Assembly (NCBI GenBank): GCA_023014335.1
Contig: JAECYW010000018.1
Coordinates: 1,240,001 to 1,304,000, forward strand
From: Galerina marginata
Lineage: Eukaryota; Basidiomycota; Agaricomycetes; Agaricales; Galerinaceae
Length of the DNA stretch: 64,000 nucleotides
Direction: 5' to 3'
Part shown: positions 12,217 to 23,759 of the stretch, one piece after another
Position numbering within the stretch: position 1 is the first letter of the stretch
Layout of the letters: each line of letters starts with the position of its first letter
The notes under the pieces: generated by a model
Told to the model about the DNA's origin: nothing
The model's database searches: none
What the model saw: the letters and a program-made list of their open reading frames with translations, nothing else
Position numbers and translations under genes: made by a program

Positions 12217-14571
12217 ATGGGTCGCAATCGCATCGGCGTCCTCGTCGTTTGCGGCATCGTCTTCACAATCGTTTTACTCTCACTGGAGGCACTCAACCTA
12301 CCATCCCACTCATTTGCTCTTCCTTTTTTCCATCAACCCACCCACATATCCGGAGCTGTGCTTCAGAGCCCACCTTCATTCCCGGCACCAACGCCCACGA
12401 CGACGAATGTCAGTCATCCGATAACGAATAACAATGCTACATACCCTCGCATAAACCTCACTGGGGACCACCTCACGTATCGCGCTCAGGCGCGTGAGCA
12501 GCTTGCCAGACTCGAAGCTCATCAACGGACACTATTCAACGGCGAGAACTGGAATGAATGGCAGATGGAACAACTTGTCGCGTACTTGAGAAGAGCCGAG
12601 ACGAAGATCGATTATGTCCCGCCACGGGTGAGTGTCCTCTGCCTTTAGATACGTGTCGCTGCCATCCTGACACGTTGCTAAGGTCGTCCTCACATCCTGG
12701 CATTGGGTTCCCTGCGCATACGGAGAATGTACGACGGGCGAGGTACAATGGATTAGACCCCTAGTAATTTTTTTCTGTCATTTCTGTGGTAATTCATGTT
12801 AATTCGTCCCTGCTCAGGTTGACATCATGAAGCGGCATAGTATCATTTACCTCTTCTCGCCCACCTGGCTGGGCTTGACCGGCTTGAAGAAAGACCTCAA
12901 CGCCCTCGGGAACGACCTCGTCACTCACGTCTGGGCCGACGATGAGCACGTCGTGCGGTGTTTTAATGACAAGAAATGCATCCAGAATGACCAGAACCCG
13001 GATGGGATGTGCGTCGACCTTGGCCCACAATATCGTCAATTCATTTCATCTTGCTTTTAGACCACCTTGGAAACTCTTTGCGTTCACGTTTTGGGGCAGC
13101 AAGCCACATGCTATCCAATGGAACAGCGGTTCGGATCCGTGGTCGTTCAACCCCTTGGGTTCGGAATGGAATCTAGTGTACGTCTGTCTCCAATTCCATG
13201 TTACTTAAATTCGTTTCCCAGTGGCTAACATTCCACGAACAGACCTTACCAAGTAAGTCCTATCACCACCTTGATTACTGTGTCTGAATTTCTCCAAGAT
13301 GCCCGAAAAACAATTCTTCTTGTGAGTCAAACCGTTTCAAACAATACTCTACATCGTCGGCTTATAGCCCGCAGAGGGTATTATTACCAGGGATGCGAAT
13401 CACTCGAATATATTCCGCATGAAGAACGTAAAGATCGGATCCTAATACTCGCTAAACGTTCGTTCAGCTTCTTTATTTTTTTTCCCTTCCCTGTTCTGAC
13501 GAAGCAACTCATCCAATTTACTTACTCTTCCTTGGCCGTCGTACCTACCGACTCCAGGCTCCAATTACTTTCACGACTTCCCCGCATTCGACCCGTCCAC
13601 TTTCTTCGCCCAGCTAAAGAACCACACGCGCTATGAGCTCGTGAGCACCGCAGACGCGGAAGACGGGTTCCCGATCCCTGATGGGCTGACGTCATTGGGG
13701 CTGATGCCTCAGGATGAGTACGATCATTTGTTGGTAAGTTGAACAACAAAAATATTAATCCAGCCTCGAATCGTTCTAACGGTATGCTGGCCCACCTAAT
13801 CAACCGACCAACTTGATGCAGGCCGACACGAAAGTCCTCCTGGGTATAGGAAAACCCATCATTTCCCCGACGCCTTATGCAAGCCTATGTCGTGGGTGCG
13901 TTCTTTCTTCTTTTTTCCTCTCTTTTCCCTCCTTTCATCTATTAAATTTTCCCTCCACATATCTTTCTCTGGTCTTCATCTCCATCTGAAAATAATATTA
14001 ACAAAATTATCCCTCCAGTGTCCCCGTAATCCTGCCCTACCACTCCAAATACGTCATCCAATCCTCCAGCGTCAAAACATGCGGGCCCCATCCTAGCCCT
14101 TCAGAGTGGTGCGGCTTCCTCGAAGAAGCACACCAGCACGGGCCCGCGAGCGCCATTGGCCCTCCCTACGTCTACACTGTGGACGTACATTCCCCCATCG
14201 AATCGATTTTGGAGGTCGTCGATTTGGCGATTAGGACTCCTATTAGGCCTTAGTAAGTTTGACCCCGTCTTTAAACTTTCCTTGGTTACGTTCAGCTTCG
14301 CCTTCACTTTTTTATTCCTACTTTTCTCCCTTTTTATTGACGAATCTAACTTCAAACCCCTACCTACAGCGTCCCACCTGAGATGAAGCCCGAAGCTGTT
14401 GAGAAGCGGCTGCTGGACTATTTCGCGATCGATTGGGAGAGGTATGCGCGAGAGAGGATGCGCGAGAAGGGCTTTTCGAATACCAGTTCTGATGCGAATG
14501 GCTTTGGCTTTGGTGACCTTGAGCTGCCGAATTTTTTGAAGGAGTGGGCGAGGGCGCATCCGGAGGCGTGA
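12217..14571 (+). CDS. glycosyltransferase family 18 (MGAT5-like), 526 aa, 11 exons
   Basis: A type II Golgi-type glycosyltransferase of family GT18, the family of alpha-1,6-mannosylglycoprotein beta-1,6-N-acetylglucosaminyltransferase. Exons: 12217-12627, 12683-12742, 12818-13008, 13061-13177, 13243-13252, 13299-13321, 13375-13457, 13558-13733, 13822-13895, 14019-14252 and 14370-14571. The joined frame is 1581 nt and open. Residues 6-25 form the signal anchor (GVLVVCGIVFTIVLLSLEAL), followed by an Asn/Thr/Pro-rich stem. The C-terminal catalytic part aligns by eye with MGAT5: KVLLGIGKPIISPTPYASL matches the 'GLGFPYEGPAPLEA' region, then GPPYVYTVDVHSP matches 'RPHVWTVDLNN', and RPYVPPEM matches 'EPYMPYEF'. 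The fungal protein is shorter than vertebrate MGAT5 (about 740 aa). The exon of 10 nt and the GTTCGT donor after 13457 are the weakest splice calls. Whether it transfers GlcNAc to N-glycans in this fungus is inference. Confidence 0.82.
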
Positions 14572-15530
14572 GCTCCTAATGGCCTTGGGATGCTCAGAAG
14601 GTATGTACCACGAGAATTTCGCGCTTTGAAGAGGAGAAATACAAACCACTCCAAAGAAACAGGATGCATATGTAACGAGCAAAAAACTCCGTCGAAGATG
14701 CTGATCCCGTGGGAACGGGGCTGTCGCTTCCTTCCTAATCTAAACGGCGCCTAATTTGAGCATTTGTTGGGGTTCACACGTGGGACTTGCAACGTGTCAA
14801 TGGCGCCCGAGGCCGGGACACGGTCTAGCTAATATGTGTTGAATTATAAATAGCCTAATCTCGGTGGGAGGGCAGTACCCCTATTAGATATCAAGTTGGT
14901 TATTGCGTAAGCGGAAATGGCGTCCGTTCCAAATTTAAGCGCCGGCACATTTGTCAAAGACATGACGCTGAGAAGCAATGTTCAGCACATGCCCTCGCCA
15001 TTGACTTGCCTTAAAAAGTTCCCCGCCGCTGACTTAAATTTTCAGACTTCCCTACAACCTTCACCGAGGTTTTGCCAACACAGCCAACAGTTCTTATAGG
15101 ATCTACCGTTGAGGTGGATTTCATCGCCCAACCATTCGTCGTGTGACAGAAGGAAGGGAGTCGCATTTGCCATGCCACGCAATGGGTTACATAACAAGTA
15201 CATAACAGATATATTTGCGCTGCACACGTTTGAAGCTGTGTATTGCCAACCGCGATTCGAGTCAGGACATGGAACTGGTTGCTGTTTGGCCCCATACAAA
15301 CAAACAAACAGCTGAAGATCAACAGTGTTATTTGCAACTAGCTAGAACGTTCCTCATATCCTCTCAAGCTAAATTTGACGATGCTGCGCCGCAGCTACTA
15401 GTACGGGAGTCATTCTGACTAATAGGTCCCATATAAGCCCAACCGCTCTGACCTTTCCCTGTCGTCTATCTATCGTTTCAACTGTGACTGCCACTACCTA
15501 CGCCAGCTCCCTGATTTCTCAGTTCTTTGC
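14572..15530. other. intergenic region
   Basis: About 960 bases between the glycosyltransferase stop and the next gene. No supported open frame. It should carry the promoter of the 578-aa membrane protein gene. Confidence 0.4.
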
Positions 15531-17380
15531 ATGCGTGAGTTCTCCATGATAATGTACCCAATCTGAATCCTCTCAATTGTCGTCGACAGGACAAGCTCTA
15601 ATAATTCTTCTCGCCTTCGTCGTTGGCCTTGCACAACTTGCTAGCGCCGTGAATTTCGACCAATGTCTTGCCAGTATCAACAACATGACCATTGACGGAA
15701 AAGTGGACAACTACGGCCGCCCCCTTCCAGCCTCGACTAATAATGCGACGGCAATCACATACGATTTGTGCGTCTCGCAATGTGGAGCAGGTCAAGAGCC
15801 TTTCCAATGGCCGATTTTCTCGCAGCAATTCAGTGCATGGCTCTTGCCTTGGCTCGCACTCCTCTCTCAATTACCTTTTGGAGCGAACGACTTCACAAAC
15901 AACTTCGAATCTGTGTTCCTCACTGTTGGTTCCCCCACCCTCGCAGCATACTCCCTCGCGTTAACCGCCCTCAATGGCCGATGGATCGCAAATCGGTTTT
16001 GGCGTTTTCGCCAGTACGACATCGTTCCAAATGCAGTGGGGGTACTAAGTAGCTTGCAGCAGGCACCCCTCCGTATTTCAGATAATCCGGGGCTTGCATC
16101 GCTTATCATTCTTCCTCAAAATGATCAATGGTGGCGAGACCTAGCGAAGTCCCTTCAATACACCCAGACATGGTCTATCGCCTCGCTAGCGACCATTTTA
16201 TGGGTCGTCATCGCGTATGGTTTCACCCTTGTCGATTATTTTCAGCAGAGCCCTGAAACAAATCGCAACACCAGCGGTGGCTCTGTGGGAACCCTGTGGC
16301 TGTGGCAGCTAGCGATTGTCACTGGATGGCTATATCTCTCTCCAAATTGCGATTCCAAGCGTCTCGACGAAGCCGTGGAATCGGCCAATGCCCGCGCACA
16401 TGTTGCAAATCCCTCACCCGATCCCCCAACCGTAGCTGTTACGAAAATACACCCCATCAGCCTGGACTTCTCGACAACAGACAGGGCAAGGCTACACGAG
16501 CGCATTACCGCCCCGATCTTCAATTATGCCCGGTATCTGCCTTGGGTGCAGGCAGTCATGCTACTATCCGACAAATTCGAAAATGTCCGTGTTCGGGACG
16601 GGCACGTTGACTCGATCGCTCCTGGAATAACCTGGCATCAACGCGAGTCTGGGGGATGGAATCAGCTGACCGCCGAACAGGTGACAGACTATTGTCGCCC
16701 GAGACGTGGGCAGAGGGCCCATCCTCCATGGCGCCTCGATGGTTCAGCGTATCGACGGATGTTTCACGCATCCATTATGGCGCTAATATTGCAGTGGGGC
16801 ACGACGGGTGCAGCTATCATTGTTGTGTGGTTCACACCAACCATAGGTGACCTTGAAACCTACTTTCGTGATATTCACCTACTCACAGTCTTTCTTTATT
16901 CTAGGCTTAGGCTGCCGCTCATTCTTATTCGTCGTGTATGGTAGTCTTTCCACTTTAGTGTGGGGGATGCTTCTCTCCTCGAGCATCATTACATTCTATT
17001 CTACCGATAACCCGGCACAGCCGTACCCTGGATTTCTTACCAACCAGCCTTCCCGAAGGATCGCCCGTATTATCGCCATCTGCCTTCACCAAGCAGGAAG
17101 AATCATTGCAGTATTGAACACAGCAGTAATTGGTATCGCAAGCATTGCCCAGTTTACTGGTTCCTTCGATCGCTGTGATTGTAACAGTAGCCTCATTGGA
17201 CTCGGGAAGGATGCGTATAACGTAATTTCCCTCACGCACAGCGACGGAAGGAGGATGTTAAACTCATGGATTGGAGGTATTTTCCTCGCTCTCGGGGCAG
17301 CCATCGTCTTTGGGGTTCGTGTTGGGCTCTTCATTAATTCGGCATCTTCTCAGATGAAGAAATACCCCAAGGCTTCTTGA
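15531..17380 (+). CDS. 578-aa polytopic membrane protein with signal peptide
   Basis: Function not recognised. Exons are 15531-15534 (only ATGC), 15590-16846 and 16905-17380. The long open frame begins before the acceptor at 15589 but has no ATG there. The tiny first exon with a canonical gtgagt donor supplies the start, giving MRQALIILLAFVVGLAQLASA, a good signal peptide. The ectodomain-like stretch at 22-80 has several Cys and Asn-x-Thr sites. Further hydrophobic segments lie near residues 85-100, 109-128, 197-218, 236-251, 395-415, 424-450, 484-502 and 540-562. The long loop between about 255 and 390 is hydrophilic. The layout resembles the orphan integral membrane proteins common in Agaricomycetes. 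The gene follows the GT18 gene on the same strand, but no functional link can be shown. Confidence 0.75.
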
Positions 17381-20300
17381 AGACGGGGTTCGGACTGATT
17401 ATCAATGGCTTTTATCTGACTTGCCGGTTTGGAGTCCATACCCTATACCCAGCATACTCTTGCTCCTTTCCTTTGTCGTCTACTAAATTATCCTATTGAC
17501 TATAATGTACATCTTAGGTGGTTTATTCATGATTTGCCAATTATACCCCTTTAGTACACGTAGAGTGCAAATATTCACATTTGTCTTCCGTCATGAGTAT
17601 TCCCCCCAATCTAACAGCGAATGTAATCCGGAGGCGATGACATTGCTTGGGATCCGGTCGAGAAGATACATGATGCTTGTGATGGGGGTTGAGATCGAAG
17701 GCCAGAGGTCTTTTTTACTTCCTTCCATGTGCAATCAAATTTTGTGAACGAAACCATATACTCGTAGCGGAACGATAGATGTCTGGGGCAGTCCTATAGG
17801 TTGGAGACTCGATGTGAGTTGGGGGCCGAGGTACGGAGAGGCGGCAGCCGCTGAACCCCACCGTAGATATTACTTCATTCGACGCGATAACTCTTCGTGA
17901 ACACCGCCTCACAAGCTGGCGTCGGCGGTGCCTGTGCATTAATCATGAGGTCTATGATGCATTACTTATATGAGCGGACCAGGATACACAGGTATCGTAG
18001 GCGATGAAATTGACAATGAAGTGCCCGGCGCAGTGGAGGTAGGGCTAATTAACATCGGTCCGCGCTCTGCGGAATGCGTGGATGTGAAAACTTTCCTTGC
18101 CATATATAAACAAAGCACACCTCAGAATAGACATTGAGTCGAGAGGCAATAGCGGTGCAGCGTGTTTCTCCAGCCCCGACTCGGCAATACTCGTGCATTT
18201 TCATACAGGCTTGGAGGTAGCTGAGTCTGACGATGGAGCTGACACTCTCCCGGAAGTTAAATTAGCAGTCTAAAGTAAGAAGGGCCCAGGTGAGTAAGGA
18301 AGGCAGAAAGGTGAGATGTTTCCCAGCTCATCGCAGTTCGATCAGGATACAAGTCGTCTGACGATATCGTTATCGTCGAAGCTCGTCCTGGAGGTAAGTT
18401 GCTGAAGTCGGGTGGGAAGGCGGGTGGCTGGGCTGGTTTAAGGATGGCGCGAGCGGATCAATCGGCCCGAAATTTGGACCACCTGCCTAGGCCTACTCTA
18501 GCCCAGTGGCGCCATCACTGTCACCATCAACGACGACAAGACACCTTCTTCAACGTCCTCTTCTACTCAATGTCATCCCTTTGGGCTTACCGCCATCGCG
18601 TTTTGGAGATTATTGAAATCTATACTGCGCTGCTTCTTCTCTCTTAGGCAGGCTTTCTCCATCAATGTTCGTGCACCTTGCACTTGTTGCAGCCGTCTAA
18701 CTCGAACCGTCGTGGTGAATTCGTTTTACTGAGTTCGTCGTACTCGAACCCATTTGCGCATAGCCTGTCTCGCCCTACGAGCTCAGCCGATAGCTTCATC
18801 AGCCCACTTATCGCCCTGTCTGCCGGAGTCTGCCACCTTCAAATCAACGCACTTGAGCCTGTGTTTGAAGCCTGCACTGAGTCTAAGCGTCGAGGGGTGT
18901 AGGAATCTGGGTTTTTCTTTTTTACCCAAGAGTCCTTGTATGGTTCGTTTTGATTGGTCGTGCGGTATGTTGAGTAAATTTTCTCGTGCATAGTTTGACC
19001 AGCTCTGCAATGTCTAGACATCAGATTCAGGGCGCATTGCGAGCGAGCGCAGGAACACAATGTGCCCCGCCCAGCAAAAGGAGGAGGAGCGAGATCGAAC
19101 TAATCGCTCCTCATCTGCTTTGCCGTTTTACCTTCTCCGCTGCTCGAAGTCTCAAACTAGGTTCTGCTTTCTTCCACCTTCCACGGCCTCAGCTCGACCC
19201 CGAAACACGATCCTAAGAGTCGCCTACTGGTGGTCGACATTGTAAATAATGATACCATCAGCAAACTATCGACGTAATTGACCCCCGAGAGTGGGCAGAA
19301 AGCTGCAGGTCACCATTCTCCATCCGTACCCTTGGTGCCAGCCTTTCTTGCTCGCCCCCCTGTAATTATTTCCATAACTTCCTCTCGTTTGCCAGTTTAA
19401 CGCATATATATTCAGGGTTGTGGCATTCCGGGAGGCACAATGCAGGTCAACGTCATTAATGGTCGCTGTTTGGGGGCAGGATATCGATAATATCAATGCT
19501 CGATGGAGGATGTCATCCACGGCATGTTATTCACCTCCACCTCCATTTCCAACGCTGTCCTCGGTCTCTTGCTTACCATCCTCGTTAGCCTATTCACCAC
19601 CATCTCTCAGGATCGTCAGGATCGTCAGTTGCAGAGACATCATATCCCCTGGGTCGTCATCATCTTGTCCAACGGTCAACGTCAAATCGAACCCCAAGCT
19701 CGACGGGTGCGGTTCGCGCTGTGGTAGTGACCTCGGGCAGGCCATCGGCTAGATTAGATGCACTCGGATTAGATAGGTAGATCGGCTCGGGGTAGTCAGA
19801 TGATTCGGATAGGCTAGAGCCAGACCATGGGCTGGGCCCAGTGGCTGTGCAGCAGAAGCAGGACGCGACGCGTTCGAGTAGACAGACCAACACGACTCTT
19901 GCCTGGCATTCATTGCGTGCCTCCGCCATAGGCCGGATTGGACTATCCCAGCGCCACCCGCCACATGCCTCGCGCAGTTTGTCATTGCGATTTGCCACTG
20001 ACGTTTTGGACCTGGTGCTCGATCGTTCTCGTGCTCATAACTTACTTACGGCCGTCATGTTGGAAAGGGTGACTCTGGTGCAAATGAGGCGAGCGTGCGC
20101 GGCGACTTCTAGGGGTAAGAGGACAACTCCTGATTCGATATTGACTTCAACGTCGACGGCAACGTGAAATTTGCTCGACACTCACACCCACACCGCTTCT
20201 TTGTTGCTGACGAACACCAGCTTGAATTTTTACCCAAACGGTGGTGGCGGCGGATATATCAAGGGTTCCTCCTGTTCTCCGTGGCGTACCTTCACCAATT

Positions 20301-21860
20301 CTGATGTCTCCCTCATTAGCCTCAGCTTCCGCGAACGCTATTGGCGTCGTCAACAAACTTAGACATTCCCTCGTCTTTTTAGGCGTTTGATATACCACAT
20401 CTAAGCGAAGACGCTGCGGCTCAACCCACCCCGCACCCCCGTCTCGCTCCTCCACTTTGAATCTTAAGTTGCCCGATTTTTTTGGGCTGCTCATCGGAAG
20501 GTATCATGCATTTATTCGTGGTGTCTGACATCGATTTGAAATGCTCAACACGTTCTCCTCTCAGGGAAACGCAAACGTGCGGATTTCTCGGACACCAGTT
20601 GACCGACCGTCGACCTCGCCATGACATTCAGAACCGAAACCAATATCTAGAAAAGGGATACTCGAACCACCATCCATGGCAGGGTCTGTATCCCTGCTTT
20701 TATCTCGGCTTTCAGCAGCCCGAGCTGCTGGATTCGAATCAACCTCCTAAGTGCACATTGCGAACTACGAGACCTGAGGATCTCCCTCTGGTTGAACCTG
20801 CCGCTTGCGACTCGTTCGGTCAATTTACATAACTCGTCGTGAGTCTAGTACATCATTGTTTCTCCTGTCCAGATTAATAATTGATCACGACGCTTCTCTG
20901 TCAGGAGTGTACCATTCTCTCGGTCGCATTTCGCCAAATCCTTTGATACTTGAGGTCAAGGTTGGACATGCGGCATGAACCTGCTAATTATTTAGACCGT
21001 CAGCTACCTCGACGTTGAATCCCATCTTTTTCTCTTCCTTTTTATCTTCTCTACCTCCGATTCTGAAATCCCGCTTGAAGACTTCGAGTCAACGGCCTCG
21101 ATTCGTAACATTTTTCGCGGCTTAGGCATATCTGGATACTGGAGTAACTTCCAGTGCGTCCTTTCCTCCTCTTGCTAGAATTCATCGGCGTTTTCTCGCC
21201 CCTTCCACATCTGCTGCTCGCAAAAAGAGTGGCAAATTACCTTTGGCCCATGATACCCGTTCCCCGTTTCGCTCTACATTTGGCCCTCTCACCAACCCAG
21301 TCGTACGCCTACGCCGTTGTGAATAGCGTGCTACAAGGGTCGAGCTAGCAAGGTACATCCCACTTTGTATGGGGTGCTGCAAACCTAGCTCTAAGGCTCT
21401 AAGAATGAAATCATAGTCTATTTACAACGGCAAGGCGTAGGCTTGGGCCAATCGAAGCGAATTACCCCGACTGCAAATCGCGCAGGATCCTGTGCTTCTT
21501 GTCATACAGTCAACTGCGTTATTCCCTTGTTAAATTTGGTCGTTGTTGGCGAGCTCGCTTGTTAAAAATGAATAGCTCTACACCTCGTGCTGCGAGATAA
21601 AGCGAATTGTGTGATGGTTAATCAATGTAGCCTAAGGTGGACGTTGGCAAATCCAACTTGTAACAACCGAGGTTTATCATATGGAAGCCGCCTTGTGCTC
21701 TTAGGTATTCTAACTCTCAGGTGAGCTCCAGAGGCGCCTCTAACTTTAATGTAGTGATGTTGGACATATGACAGGGGTAGATCATCGTAGATATGACGAG
21801 GACCTACGGTTTTACTCAGAACCAGGATGGTATCAGTTGGAAACACTTACATTGGCCTTG
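17381..21860. other. 4.5-kb stretch without a convincing gene
   Basis: Only short frames. The best is 19503-19727 (plus): 74 codons starting MEDVIHGMLFTST with one hydrophobic segment (NAVLGLLLTILVSLFTTI), which could be a small membrane protein or an exon. A TATA-like tatataaa occurs near 18104 with no gene attached. No RNA gene, repeat array or mobile element was recognised. Confidence 0.35.
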
Positions 21861-23759
21861 CTATTGCGTCCCAAAGTCGACCCTATGTTCACTTTCCACA
21901 GATCCTCGCTCGAGGTCTTGTTCGTCGATATGCGTCTCCACCTGCCGGAATTTGGACAGTTCGATTATGATCAAAGTCTCAACACGAAGTAGAATGACTC
22001 CTTACAACGTCAGTATGATGAAATGCGAGGGTTGAAATCTACAGGAAGTCAGTCAACGCTTAATTGCCAATCACGTAAAATTAAATGCTTACTTTGGCGG
22101 ACTTGCTAACCATACCATTGAGATGGCTGGACGGGACAGCTAAATTGCCATTCCATGTTTCGCGAGCGTTTAGCCTGAAAACATAATTAATTCACATGGA
22201 TAGGATTTCAACTGGCGACTTGGCTTACGTGCTCAAAAGGGAGTTAGAGTAGAGTTTAGAGAGCGGCAGATCCAAAGCGAAGTTCCTGCCGGTGTAAGTC
22301 GGGTTAAAATTGAACTCAACAGGAAATCACAATGCTCCTTACACAGATGCACCCTGTTGGTAAATAATTTAAACAAGGTTGAATTTAGCGACGAAATCTT
22401 AATCAGTGCGTACGTGAACGGTTAAGGGCAAGATAACATCCAGTAGAGCAAAAATTGTCGTCAGCAGACCTGTCTGCATTGTCACTAGGAAGAAAATACT
22501 GAGACAATGCGAATAATCAAACGGAGAGGAGACTCCTACATCGGACCAACTTTGCAACCTTGTCATCTGTGACCTTCATCCCTGTCTTCCGGCGATGCTT
22601 TCGACCAAAACACGTCCAGTTCAATAAGATTTTCAAACTAACATTGCGAATTAACATACCAGGGACCAACATAAGGAAATAGTGATGAGTACATCCGCTG
22701 CGGCGGAAGCCGACAACCAAGTGATAAGTGCGCCTCCGAATCGTTGGAATCCTGCCCATTCACGAATGAAAGATACCGAGATCGAGAGCGCGGAACCGCC
22801 GACTGGGCGTGAAGAAATCAGGATACAACTCTGAATCAGCTGCGTACTTGACACTACGCACTCAACGAGCAGGTTCCGAAGAAGACAATGATAAGAGGCA
22901 TGATCATTGATTCGCTGACGACATAGATCCTCCATGCGGCGAAAAATTGCACAGGGGTGGAAATTAAAACCTTCAATTTTCGCGTCAAAAAGGAGACTCT
23001 GAAAAAAATATAAGGTACGATGTACCGTGCTGATACCATCTAAGAATCGCCATGGAAAATTTAGAGAAGTAGGATAATAGGAGTGCATTTGACCTACCCA
23101 GGACGAGGGCTGGAAAATATCGATTTTTTAAAAGCCAGTTCGTAAGTGGTTCGGAAAGTCTACACTTACACATCGGGGAGACAATAAAAGCTTGCTGATT
23201 GCCTTGTATATGAGCTAGCTCAGACTGGCGCCCAGATCGAATGAAACGTTACACATACCAAAGTTTAGCACCAAAGGCTCAAATATCAAGCCAAAGTTGA
23301 TGACCGTGTTACAAGTCTCCATGATAGCTAAGTAGAGAACCTGGAGGTTGATTGAGCGGTAGTAAAACCGACAGCATCGAGTGCTCTTACTAAACATCGA
23401 ACGCGCTTGGCGTCCCTGCGGAAGGTGAGCGAATTGCCGCTGAAATGTGAGGGTTACTATACTTTTTGTATGTCTGGTAATACATGTAACACTGATCGAA
23501 ATTGGAAAGTTTTGGTTTGGCCTCAAGAAGTAAACTGAAGATGAACGAACTTGGACCATGAAAATCTGAGAAGGTGAGGAGGTTAGATACAAGCATTCTG
23601 AGCTAACATACGCTACCCCTTTGCACTTACACCGTACAAAATTGCGTTTAGGAAGGCACCGATGACGAACGGGCCAAACCTAAGAAAGTTCAATTGACAG
23701 AGGATTTAAATGCTAGATCCTGAAGCTTACAAGGATAACGCCGCATACGAAATTGCCAT
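21861..23759 (-). CDS. DUF6534-family multi-pass membrane protein B (310 aa, 18 exons)
   Basis: Second DUF6534 paralogue. Exons on the minus strand: 23759-23731, 23679-23631, 23565-23551, 23491-23463, 23415-23391, 23340-23259, 23202-23170, 23109-23098, 23039-23026, 22970-22862, 22802-22660, 22597-22540, 22484-22414, 22353-22343, 22285-22229, 22174-22093, 22038-22006 and 21941-21861. They sum to 933 nt in one open frame. Family landmarks appear in order: FGPFVIGAFLNAILYG, MVQCYMYYQTYKKD, LVLYLAIMETCNTV, DGISTVLISTPVQFFAAWR, WLSASAAADVLITISLCWSL, RRKTGMKVTDDKV, MQTGLLTTIFALLDVILPL and PLSKLYSNSLLSTLNARETW. The C-terminus is short and acidic. Several exons are only 11-15 nt, so automatic gene finders will probably break this gene. 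Molecular function of the family is unknown. Confidence 0.84.

Noticed and set aside
15577..15589. Start of the 578-aa membrane protein at the beginning of its long open frame
   Set aside because: That position is TTG, not ATG; the small upstream exon with ATGC and a gtgagt donor gives a better start and signal peptide.
20725..20750. tRNA-like gattcgaatc motif
   Set aside because: No matching acceptor stem, D-arm or anticodon arm could be found around it.
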